NCBI GenBank assembly: GCA_902488555.1
Contig: CABTWT010000078.1
Span: 1-5,339 of the forward strand
Source of the DNA: an uncultured Anaerococcus sp.
Lineage (GTDB): Bacteria > Bacillota_A > Clostridia > Tissierellales > Peptoniphilaceae
Reading direction: 5' to 3'
Length of the DNA stretch: 5,339 bases
Positions 1-5,207 of the stretch are shown one piece after another. The notes beneath the pieces were generated by a model. The model saw nothing but the letters and a program-made list of their open reading frames with translations, did no database searches and was not told where the DNA came from. Position 1 is the stretch's first letter. The number at the start of each line of letters is the position of its first letter. A program made the position numbers and the translations under genes.

Positions 1-301
1 CAATAATTGTTATACAGAAGTAAGCGGCGAATTTGAAATGGATAATTTCTCTAGACTTGATAAAGAAGATAAAGAATTCATTGAATTATTTTTACAAAAA
101 AGAGGAAGTATTAAAGATGTAGGAGAAGAGATTGGTATTTCATATCCTACAGTTAGAAATAGAATAGATAAGTTAGTGGCAAAATTGGGCGGCAAAGTAG
201 ACAAAAAGGCTAGCCGCATAGATATACTAAATATGCTTGATAATGGCGAGATTACAGCAGACCAAGCTCGCGAATTATTGGAGGAATTAAAAGATGAATG
301 A
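1..301 (+). CDS. DUF2089 family helix-turn-helix protein, 5' end missing
   Basis: The reading frame is already open at base 2 and runs to TGA at 299-301, so the true start lies before the window. The residues before the first ATG (position 38) read CYTEVSGEFE. This resembles the end of the N-terminal zinc-ribbon region of DUF2089 proteins, where a Cys is followed by a 'GEFE'-like strand. An ATG-38 start would cut off that metal-binding part. Counting from Met-38, residues 12-46 form a helix-turn-helix-like stretch containing the family hallmark GISYPTVRNRID. Residues 60-85 form a short two-helix module (ILNMLDNGEITADQARELLE) resembling SHOCT-like/YvlB N-terminal domains. The likely role is a small DNA-binding or signalling protein in the cytoplasm. 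It overlaps the next gene by 8 nt, so the two are probably translationally coupled. Family assignment is by motif recognition; the regulatory role is inferred. Confidence 0.85.
   Translation, partial: NNCYTEVSGEFEMDNFSRLDKEDKEFIELFLQKRGSIKDVGEEIGISYPTVRNRIDKLVAKLGGKVDKKASRIDILNMLDNGEITADQARELLEELKDE
280..286 (+). promoter_or_regulatory. Ribosome binding site of the DUF4097 gene, inside the upstream gene
   Basis: GGAGGAA lies 7 nt before the ATG at 294 and is embedded in the last codons of the DUF2089 gene. It fixes the start of the second gene and supports translational coupling across the 8-nt overlap. Confidence 0.8.
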
Positions 302-1355
302 TGAAAAACAAATTATATTAGAGATGCTAAAAGAAGGCAAGATTACTGTTGAAGAAGCTAATAATTTACTAGAAGCAATAGGCAGCAAGAAAAGTAAAAA
401 TGACAATGACTTCGTTTCCAAATTCACCCAGTCAATGGAAGCTGTCATCAAGAAGACAACAGAAACTTTTGAAAACTTGGGCAATTTTGACCTAGATAAT
501 ATAGATATCAACCAATTTAATATCAGAGGACAAATTAATACTCACGATGAGATGAGAATTGATGATGATATCAAGAATATCAATATTGATATTCCTAGTG
601 GCAAAATCTATATCGAAAGAGCTATCGATTCTGCCATAACCCTAAGCCAAGATATTTGGTCAAAAAAATCTAATTTAGTCGATTTCTTAGATGTAGAAGT
701 ACTCGGAGATTCACTAAATATCAGCATCAATGATGAACACAGAAACTACGATGCAACTCCAGTTATCCACCTATCTTTAGGAAAGAATATATATGATAGC
801 TTAGCTATTGACCTTGTAAATGGTTCTATAGAAGTAGAAGATGTTGATTTTACAAATTCAACCATAGATTCTGTAAATGCTAGAATCACTGTAATAAATT
901 CTTGTGGCAAGCTTGATATAAACAATGTAAATGGAAAAATTGACATTAAAAACACCAACGGCACTTTAAATATAGACAATATCAACGGTTCTGTTTACCT
1001 ATCAAATATCAGTGGCGAAGAAGCAAACGTAGATGCAGTAAGCGGCAATGTTAGAATCGATGGACTAAATTCAAAGACATTTACTGCTGATACTACATCA
1101 GGCAATATTAGAATCTACCACGTTAAAGATGCTGAATCCATATCATTAGACTCATCTTCTGGTAATATTGTCATAGATAGTGAGGGATTTGAAGGCGAGA
1201 TAAAGGCAAAGATTGAAGCAAGTGACTTAAATCTTTCAGACAAATATAAAAACAAGATTCAAATTGAAAATGGATATGAAGTATCAACAAATGTCAACAA
1301 GGAAGATTTAAATATTGATGTAAAATCAGGCTTTGGCAAAGTTTCTCTTAGATAA
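294..1355 (+). CDS. DUF4097 family beta-strand repeat protein with N-terminal SHOCT-like module
   Basis: This is a 353-residue protein. Residues 5-30 form a two-helix module (IILEMLKEGKITVEEANNLL) of the type found at the N terminus of YvlB/LiaX-like proteins. Residues 31-90 are a polar linker. From about residue 95 to 350 there are repeated short beta strands with NG/SG turns (NGSIEV, NGKIDI, NGTLNI, NGSVYL, SGNVRI, SGNIRI, SGNIVI), spaced about 10 or 20 residues apart. This is the DUF4097 'toastrack' beta-solenoid pattern. There is no signal peptide, membrane segment or lipobox, so cytoplasmic location is the simplest reading. Some relatives, such as enterococcal LiaX, are nevertheless reported at the cell surface. 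Relatives sit in envelope-stress (Psp/Lia-type) loci, so a role in sensing or buffering envelope stress is inferred. No PspC or other membrane partner gene is in the window. The start is fixed by GGAGGAA at 280-286. Confidence 0.9.
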   Translation: MNDEKQIILEMLKEGKITVEEANNLLEAIGSKKSKNDNDFVSKFTQSMEAVIKKTTETFENLGNFDLDNIDINQFNIRGQINTHDEMRIDDDIKNINIDIPSGKIYIERAIDSAITLSQDIWSKKSNLVDFLDVEVLGDSLNISINDEHRNYDATPVIHLSLGKNIYDSLAIDLVNGSIEVEDVDFTNSTIDSVNARITVINSCGKLDINNVNGKIDIKNTNGTLNIDNINGSVYLSNISGEEANVDAVSGNVRIDGLNSKTFTADTTSGNIRIYHVKDAESISLDSSSGNIVIDSEGFEGEIKAKIEASDLNLSDKYKNKIQIENGYEVSTNVNKEDLNIDVKSGFGKVSLR

Positions 1356-1356
1356 T

Positions 1357-1384
1357 AAAAAAGGCACCATGGGGTGCTTTTTTT
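1357..1384 (+). terminator. Rho-independent terminator after the DUF4097 gene
   Basis: GCACC (1364-1368) pairs with GGTGC (1373-1377) around an ATGG loop. The stem is lengthened by a G-T pair and an A-run (1357-1362) facing the T-run 1378-1384. It begins 2 nt after the stop codon and closes the first transcription unit. The A-run/T-run symmetry would let it work on both strands. Confidence 0.92.
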
Positions 1385-1395
1385 GTGGGGAAAAT

Positions 1396-1434
1396 AACAA
1401 ACAGTCAACACATTGTATAGTTGACTGCCTTGTT
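1396..1434. repeat. Inverted repeat, 8 bp plus 5 bp arms
   Basis: CAGTCAAC (1402-1409) is the exact reverse complement of GTTGACTG (1420-1427) across a 10-nt spacer. Outside a small internal loop, AACAA (1396-1400) also pairs with TTGTT (1430-1434). No T-run follows, so it is not a typical terminator. It may be an operator or an RNA hairpin. Confidence 0.7.
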
Positions 1435-1463
1435 CTCACTTTGTTCGATATTTCTTTGTGAGA
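1434..1463. repeat. Inverted repeat TCTCAC / GTGAGA
   Basis: TCTCAC (1434-1439) and GTGAGA (1458-1463) are exact reverse complements separated by 18 nt. The left arm abuts the preceding inverted repeat. The short arms could be chance alone; the value lies in its place in the series. Confidence 0.4.
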
Positions 1464-1468
1464 GATTA

Positions 1469-1500
1469 GTACAAAAGTTTGAGGGTAATTAGTTTTGTAC
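1469..1500. repeat. Inverted repeat GTACAAAA / TTTTGTAC
   Basis: Perfect 8-bp arms, GTACAAAA (1469-1476) and TTTTGTAC (1493-1500), are separated by 16 nt. Each arm is preceded by TTA or TTAG, so a TTAG word is repeated as well. Confidence 0.55.
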
Positions 1501-1505
1501 AAAAA

Positions 1506-1588
1506 GGTAAACAGTTGACATAAATTTTATTTAAGGAAGAGTACGCATTTGCGATGAAAATTAATAGTGTCAGCATTAAACTGTTTCC
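1506..1588. repeat. Long imperfect inverted repeat
   Basis: AAACAGTT (1509-1516) is the exact reverse complement of AACTGTTT (1579-1586). The next bases TGACA (to 1520) match TGTCA (1568-1572) after a 6-nt insertion in the right arm. GG (1506-1507) can face CC (1587-1588). A small CGCA-TT-TGCG hairpin (1544-1553) sits inside. The whole could fold as one branched structure. Confidence 0.5.
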
Positions 1589-1701
1589 TTGCTTTATATA
1601 CTAAGCTAATATTGTATTATTTGCATAAAAGTTTTGTAAAATTTGTGTTAAATATTATAAATTTCTAAATAATATTGGCGTGATTCTCGGACATTATCCA
1701 T

Positions 1702-1730
1702 TTTATTTTGCATTTATAATCTGTTATAAT
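1702..1730 (+). promoter_or_regulatory. Promoter of the polysaccharide unit (extended -10)
   Basis: TGTTATAAT (1722-1730) is a perfect extended -10 element (TGnTATAAT), 27 nt before the epsG-like start codon. The matching -35 region (about 1702-1707) is only a weak T-rich hexamer, which extended -10 promoters tolerate. A second promoter-like pair, TTGTAA (1634-1639) and TATAAA (1656-1661) with 16-nt spacing, lies upstream. It is less certain because the DNA there is nearly all A/T. Confidence 0.6.
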
Positions 1731-1757
1731 AAGCTTAAGAATTTATGAGGAATATTT

Positions 1758-2876
1758 ATGGGATTTACCTTATTTACAATAAGTGAGTTTTGCTTATTTA
1801 TAATTAACAGCTTAATAAAGTTTAAAGATGAAAAGAAAAAAAGAATATTTGCATGGATTATGTTCTTTATTATGTTTGTTTTTGCGGCCATAAGAGGATC
1901 TGGTGATGCAGATTATTACAATTATTTGTGGTTTGTAAAAGACATAGGAACTGATCTTTCCAAGGTCTTTAACTTTTCATATGCAGTAGAATTTGGCTTT
2001 AGGTTTTTTTCCTACATCATCAATATCTTGGGCCTTTCACGCCAGTGGGTTATAGCTATAATGAATGCTTTATCCATTTTTCCTGTAGCTTATATATCCA
2101 TAAAAAAGTCCAAAGATCCTTTTTTGTCGGCCATTATTTTCTTGCCGATTTTCATCCAATTTGATATGCAAACAGCAAGAACTGCATCGGCTATAGGACT
2201 GGGACTTTTGAGTATAAACTTCTTTGCTGAAAGAAAGTACATAAAAAGTTTACTGTTTTTCCTATTTTCATTTTCATTTCATAGAGCGGCAATTATACTT
2301 TTGCCATTCTTGTTTTTTATGGCCTTTGAAATGGGAAGAGCTTTTAAGATTGTAAGTGCAGTATTTGCCATGTTGGTAAGTGTATTTTCAAAAACAGTCT
2401 TTAGAATTTTGGCGCTTCTTTTGTCAAATGTAGGACTTGCGAGGATGGCTACAAAAATTAATAATTATACATTTACTGGTAAATTTGCCCAGTCTATGAG
2501 CCTATATGATCCTAGGATTATATTTGCTCTTGCCCTTTTTGCAACTACACTTATGTATTTTGATAAAAAGTCTTTTGCTAAAAATTCTATAGAAGAAACA
2601 TCTATCAAGGCCATGTGGTTTAGTCTCTTGGTACTTTTAGTGTTTAGATCATCAACTGCTATAGCCTTTAGGTTTTCAACGTTTTTTACTATTTTACAGA
2701 TAATATACATTCCCCTTGTCCTAGATCATATCAAAAATATAGACAAACTTGGCAGATTTTTGATAATCCTTGCAATTTTGGTATTTTTGATACCCTATGC
2801 GATTTTTTTGATGGCAAAGGCTCCAGACTATGACTTTTTCTTTACAAATTTAAATGCAATATATTCATTAAAATAG
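1758..2876 (+). CDS. EpsG-like (Wzy-type) polysaccharide polymerase
   Basis: This is a 372-residue polytopic membrane protein with roughly ten hydrophobic segments by eye (for example about 7-20, 30-46, 98-113, 122-134, 143-156, 162-188, 196-222, 252-267, 286-298, 308-322 and 333-352). The loop after the second segment contains RGSGDADYYNY (46-56), matching the 'R..G.D...Y' signature of EpsG/Wzy-like polymerases. R141 in the QTARTAS stretch and H175 in FSFHRAAII also fit the family pattern. A few residues of GAGGAA (1747-1752) precede ATG 1758. The family joins lipid-linked oligosaccharide repeats into a polymer at the outer face of the membrane. Its length is typical of the family. The next gene, for a Wzz-type chain-length protein, starts 8 nt later, which strongly supports a polymer-assembly role. 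The polymer itself cannot be told, and a different multi-pass envelope protein is the main alternative. Confidence 0.82.
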   Translation: MGFTLFTISEFCLFIINSLIKFKDEKKKRIFAWIMFFIMFVFAAIRGSGDADYYNYLWFVKDIGTDLSKVFNFSYAVEFGFRFFSYIINILGLSRQWVIAIMNALSIFPVAYISIKKSKDPFLSAIIFLPIFIQFDMQTARTASAIGLGLLSINFFAERKYIKSLLFFLFSFSFHRAAIILLPFLFFMAFEMGRAFKIVSAVFAMLVSVFSKTVFRILALLLSNVGLARMATKINNYTFTGKFAQSMSLYDPRIIFALALFATTLMYFDKKSFAKNSIEETSIKAMWFSLLVLLVFRSSTAIAFRFSTFFTILQIIYIPLVLDHIKNIDKLGRFLIILAILVFLIPYAIFLMAKAPDYDFFFTNLNAIYSLK

Positions 2877-2884
2877 GAGATAAT

Positions 2885-3919
2885 ATGCAAAAATTAACTA
2901 GCAAACAAATTATAGAAGCAGTAAAAAGAAATATCTTGCTACTACTTATTCCTGCCATTCTTCTAGCAGGTCTTAGCTTTTTCTTTACTGTAGTAAAAAG
3001 TGGTTCTTATGAGGCAAATTCAGTTTTGATTGTAACCAGCAATACTGAAGAACCTATCACCTACAACAAGCTAATTTTAAATGAGAAATTATCCAATATC
3101 TACGGCCAATTCTTAGAATCAAATGACCTTTACGAAAAGGTTGCTTCTGAAATTTCTCCAGACATGAAAGCTTCGGATATTGAAAATAACTTGGAATACA
3201 CTGTGAATCCACAAGGTGGGGTCATTGCCTTTACCTACAAGGATTCAAATGAAGCAAGGGCAAAGGATAGCCTGACTCTAATAACAGAGGAATTTAGAAA
3301 TTTTGCCAAAGACTATTTGAATATGGAAAATATAGAGTATTTGCAAAATGTTCTTGTAAAAAAAGCTTCCAATACTCGCAATCTAATATTTACTATAGCT
3401 GCCTTCTTAGTTGGAGGACTTTTAGGTCTTGTCATCATCATTATTAAAGAAATATTATCAGATAAAATAAATGATGCAGATGACATAAGAGAGCTTGATA
3501 TAGAAGTTTTGGCAGATTTGTCAAAAGAAAGATCTGGTGAACTGGCGAAAATAAAAAGAAAAATTGACAATATATCCCTTGAAAATATCATTGGATTTAC
3601 TCCTTTGAAAGTATCAAAAAATCAATTAGATATATCAAATGATCTTGCAAATATTCTTGATGCAAAAGTTATAGATGCAAGAATTCCTAGAGAGAATTTT
3701 GCCGATTTTGAAAGCGAGATGGCAGCGAAATTAAAGGATTACAGAAATGTAATATTTGAAGAAAAATCAGCAAATGATCCAATTAGTATTAACTTGGCTA
3801 AATTTGAGGACTACAAAATTCTACTTGTAGGCAAAAATTCTTACAAAAATGAACTTTTAGGCCAAGTAGATGAATACAAAAGACTTGGTATCAAGCTTTT
3901 AGGGGTGATTTATTATTAA
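2885..3919 (+). CDS. Wzz-type chain-length protein fused to a degenerate tyrosine-kinase-fold domain
   Basis: This is a 344-residue protein with the classic Wzz/YveK layout. There is a cytoplasmic N terminus, TM1 at about 17-37, an extracytoplasmic region 38-165, and TM2 at about 167-188. TM2 is followed by the usual DKINDADDIREL segment and 'DIEVLADL' where relatives have 'lpvLg.IP'. The C-terminal 230-344 tracks the BY-kinase (CpsD/YwqD) fold. IIGFTPLKVSKNQ lies at the P-loop position, DLANIL at 'NLA', AKVIDARIPREN at the Walker A' position, DYRNVIFEEK at the Walker B position, and ILLVGKNS...KLLGVIYY resembles the last strands. The GxGKS/T lysine, the DxD of Walker A' and the DxPP of Walker B are all absent, and there is no real Tyr cluster (only the final YY). 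It is therefore probably a non-catalytic regulator of chain length. AGGAG overlapping the upstream stop (2875-2879) fixes the start and indicates coupling to the polymerase gene. Confidence 0.85.
   Translation: MQKLTSKQIIEAVKRNILLLLIPAILLAGLSFFFTVVKSGSYEANSVLIVTSNTEEPITYNKLILNEKLSNIYGQFLESNDLYEKVASEISPDMKASDIENNLEYTVNPQGGVIAFTYKDSNEARAKDSLTLITEEFRNFAKDYLNMENIEYLQNVLVKKASNTRNLIFTIAAFLVGGLLGLVIIIIKEILSDKINDADDIRELDIEVLADLSKERSGELAKIKRKIDNISLENIIGFTPLKVSKNQLDISNDLANILDAKVIDARIPRENFADFESEMAAKLKDYRNVIFEEKSANDPISINLAKFEDYKILLVGKNSYKNELLGQVDEYKRLGIKLLGVIYY
3902..3909 (+). promoter_or_regulatory. Ribosome binding site that decides the ATT start
   Basis: GGGGTGAT matches the GGTGAT part of the extended Shine-Dalgarno sequence (AGGAGGTGAT), and one further G can wobble-pair. 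The GG at 3904-3905 is 9 nt before ATT 3915. No comparable site precedes TTG 3930. It lies within the last codons of the upstream gene. Confidence 0.6.
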
Positions 3920-4235
3920 AAAGTTTTTTTTGATATGTGCTATCCTAATATTATCCTCTTGTTCAAAGTCATCTGATTCCTACCAGGCACAAGATATAGA
4001 AATAAGAGATAATAAAAAACAGACTAAAGGAAATGATAAGCTTCAAATAAATGGTCTTTATGAAGTTAAAGAAGACACCTATATGTACGAATTTCCAGAA
4101 AAAAGCTCTAAGTATGACAAGCTAGATAAGTTTTCTATTGTAGAAGTTATAAGGGAAGTAGAAGACGATTTTGTTTGGGTAAATTTCAATGGAAATGAAG
4201 GTTATGTAGAAGTTGATATTTTAAAAGAAATATAA
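3915..4235 (+). CDS. Small SH3-domain (SH3b) lipoprotein with probable ATT start
   Basis: From ATT 3915 the product is 106 residues and begins (M)KKFFLICAILILSSCS. This is a textbook lipoprotein signal: KK n-region, hydrophobic core, and lipobox LSSC with Cys-16 as the lipidation site. A later TTG (3930) would also open the frame but loses both lysines and has no ribosome site. By contrast, GGGGTGAT (3902-3909) sits at the right distance before ATT 3915. ATT 3912 is also in frame and a lesser alternative. The start overlaps the TAA of the Wzz gene (3917-3919). Residues 17-45 are a polar linker. Residues about 47-104 resemble a bacterial SH3 (SH3_3) domain: LYEVKEDTYMYEFPE, then FSIVEVIREV, then FVWVNFNGNEGYVEVDIL, with the typical W..V...G..GYV ending. 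Such domains bind peptidoglycan or wall polymers. A role anchoring or guiding the polymer made by the two upstream genes is inferred. Confidence 0.8.
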   Translation: MKKFFLICAILILSSCSKSSDSYQAQDIEIRDNKKQTKGNDKLQINGLYEVKEDTYMYEFPEKSSKYDKLDKFSIVEVIREVEDDFVWVNFNGNEGYVEVDILKEI

Positions 4236-4240
4236 ATGAT

Positions 4241-4269
4241 TTTACAAATAATTAAAAGTTTATTATAAT
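4241..4269 (+). promoter_or_regulatory. Promoter of the thiT unit
   Basis: TTTACA (4241-4246) and TATAAT (4264-4269) are separated by exactly 17 nt. This is a one-mismatch -35 with a perfect -10. Transcription would begin near 4276, right at the first base of riboswitch stem P1. No terminator is visible between the lipoprotein gene and this promoter, so some read-through from upstream is possible. Confidence 0.85.
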
Positions 4270-4274
4270 AATTA

Positions 4275-4374
4275 CACACTAGGGGTGCCAAATGGCTGAG
4301 ATTTTACCCTTAAACCAGATCAAGATAATGCTTGCGTTGGAAAGTGAACTAAACTCTTTTTGATTCTGGTTTAA
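4275..4374 (+). promoter_or_regulatory. TPP riboswitch (thi-box) with alternative pairing region
   Basis: The thi-box landmarks are present in order: GGGGTGCC (4282-4289), CTGAGA (4296-4301), ACCCTT (4306-4311), CCAGATCAAG (4315-4324) and ATAATGC (4325-4331). The stems close: P1 CACT/AGTG (4277-4280/4343-4346), GGGT/ACCC (4283-4286/4306-4309), GCC/GGC (4287-4289/4294-4296), CCA/TGG (4315-4317/4338-4340) and CAAG/CTTG (4321-4324/4331-4334). A downstream segment (4360-4374) is complementary, with one bulged T, to aptamer bases 4310-4323, so it could form a competing helix that breaks the aptamer. A GCTAG/CTAGC hairpin (4377-4381/4391-4395) follows, without a strong T-run. In this family, bound thiamine pyrophosphate lowers expression of the following gene. 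Whether control here is at transcription or translation is not clear. Confidence 0.95.
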
Positions 4375-4376
4375 TT

Positions 4377-4395
4377 GCTAGGCTTATTGGCTAGC
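4377..4395 (+). promoter_or_regulatory. Hairpin between the TPP aptamer and thiT (expression platform)
   Basis: GCTAG (4377-4381) pairs with CTAGC (4391-4395). A shifted alternative, AGGCT (4380-4384) with AGCCT (4393-4397), is equally long. Only CTTT follows, so it is a poor intrinsic terminator. CCTT (4395-4398) could weakly pair with AAGG of the ribosome site (4412-4415), hinting at translational control. Confidence 0.45.
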
Positions 4396-4425
4396 CTTTA
4401 GTAGGAATTATAAGGAGGTTTTTTT

Positions 4426-4995
4426 ATGGAAAAAAACACAAATTGGTCAACCAGAATGGTTGTAGAAGGCGGAATAATGCTTGCCTTGGCATTTATTCTA
4501 GATAAAATAGTTTTGTTCAAACTACCTATGGGTGGGTCTGTCACACTGGCTCGTAAATTACCGCTAGTAATATTTGCCATAAGATGGGGAGTAAAAGCTG
4601 GAATGGTGGAAGGTGTTTTATTTGGAATTTTAAATATGTTAATAGGTGGATATATAATTCACCCAGCCCAAGCCATCCTAGACTACATCCTATCAGCATC
4701 AATGATAGGTCTAGCTGGAATTAGATTTGGTAATGAAAGAAAACTAACAAGTTATATACCATCAATTATAATAGCCTTTTTAGCAAGCGGAATATTTAAC
4801 GTAATATCCGGACAAATATTCTTCTATGATATGACTGCAGCAGCCGAAGCAGGATTTGATAATTTTATATTCTATAACATTGCACTAAACTATTCAGTAT
4901 TATTGGCAGATATGGCCATACTACTTATAGTTTATGTTATAAGTTATAAGAGCTTAGGAAAGCTTTATGAGGACCAAAGGATAGCAAAAATATAG
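4426..4995 (+). CDS. thiT: Energy-coupled thiamine transporter, substrate-binding S component
   Basis: This 189-residue, strongly hydrophobic protein has about six membrane segments (about 13-31, 42-55, 58-77, 82-100, 108-128 and 148-173). It has the ThiT pattern: GGSVTLARKLPLVIFAIRWG (37-56), GVKAGMVEGVLFG (55-67), then HPAQAILDY (79-87) and GLAGIRFG. Length and topology match ThiT (older name YuaJ). ThiT captures thiamine with high affinity at the outer face and works with the shared ECF module (EcfA, EcfA', EcfT), which would be encoded elsewhere. The TPP riboswitch directly upstream independently supports thiamine specificity. AAGGAGG (4412-4418) lies 7 nt before ATG 4426 and fixes the start. 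A terminator follows at once, so it is monocistronic apart from possible read-through from upstream. Confidence 0.95.
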   Translation: MEKNTNWSTRMVVEGGIMLALAFILDKIVLFKLPMGGSVTLARKLPLVIFAIRWGVKAGMVEGVLFGILNMLIGGYIIHPAQAILDYILSASMIGLAGIRFGNERKLTSYIPSIIIAFLASGIFNVISGQIFFYDMTAAAEAGFDNFIFYNIALNYSVLLADMAILLIVYVISYKSLGKLYEDQRIAKI

Positions 4996-4996
4996 G

Positions 4997-5029
4997 AAAA
5001 GACCACCAAGTAAAAATGGTGGTCTTTTT
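4997..5029 (+). terminator. Rho-independent terminator after thiT
   Basis: GACCACCA (5001-5008) pairs perfectly with TGGTGGTC (5017-5024) around an 8-nt A-rich loop. AAAA (4997-5000) faces the T-run 5025-5029. It begins 2 nt after the thiT stop codon. Confidence 0.95.
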
Positions 5030-5090
5030 CTATAAAAATTTTATTTTAAAAAGTAATAATCTATTTTTGTTGCTTATATAGTTTTAATGA

Positions 5091-5137
5091 ACTTGTCATC
5101 CTCGAGGGGTATTTCAAGAGACAATCGGAGAATCTTT
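5091..5137. repeat. REP-like intergenic sequence
   Basis: TTGTCATCCTCGAG (5093-5106) and CGGAGAATCTTT (5126-5137) resemble the two ends of the widespread intergenic repeat of the type 'TGTCAT(T/C)CTGAG...GAAGAATCT'. TTGTC (5093-5097) and GACAA (5120-5124) are inverted repeats flanking the middle, and CTCGAG is itself palindromic. There is only one copy in the window, so repetition is not shown here. Confidence 0.4.
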
Positions 5138-5207
5138 ATAAAGAAATCAAAAAGAAAAATGTTTCTTTACTTTTAGCTAATCAGTGTCTTTTATTTAAAT
5201 ATTTTTT

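Larger units (their letters stand above)
1385..1757. other. Gene-free intergenic region rich in inverted repeats
   Basis: I see no credible coding frame here: stop codons are frequent in all frames and no start has a ribosome site. The left part (1396-1600) is a succession of inverted repeats, listed separately. The right part (about 1600-1757) is extremely AT-rich and carries the promoter of the polysaccharide unit. A small structured RNA, a set of operators or a decayed mobile repeat are all possible. The sequence alone does not decide among them. Confidence 0.6.

Noticed and set aside
1515..1520. TTGACA as a consensus -35 box
   Set aside because: No acceptable -10 element occurs 16-18 bases downstream (the region reads AGAGTA-like). 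It is better explained as part of the AAACAGTTGACA inverted-repeat arm.
1715..1720. TATAAT as an alternative -10 box for the polysaccharide unit
   Set aside because: It lacks an upstream TG and a usable -35. The TATAAT ten bases further on has a perfect extended -10 context.
3313..3591. Open frame of about 90 codons on the minus strand inside the Wzz gene
   Set aside because: It has no ribosome site, its product is low-complexity and serine/isoleucine-rich as expected for antisense of AT-rich coding DNA, and it is fully covered by a well-supported gene. The same holds for the minus-strand frames at 10-219, 287-511, 746-985, 2465-2710 and 4398-4580.
3930..3932. TTG as the start codon of the lipoprotein gene
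   Set aside because: It has no ribosome site (A/T-rich bases only before it) and removes the two lysines needed for a normal lipoprotein signal peptide. ATT 3915 satisfies both, although it is a rare start codon.
5139..5169. TAAAGAAA / TTTCTTTA inverted repeat as a terminator
   Set aside because: The arms contain a single G-C pair each, the spacer is 15 nt and the following T-run is interrupted. The real terminator of thiT is at 4997-5029. In A/T-rich DNA such a match is weak.
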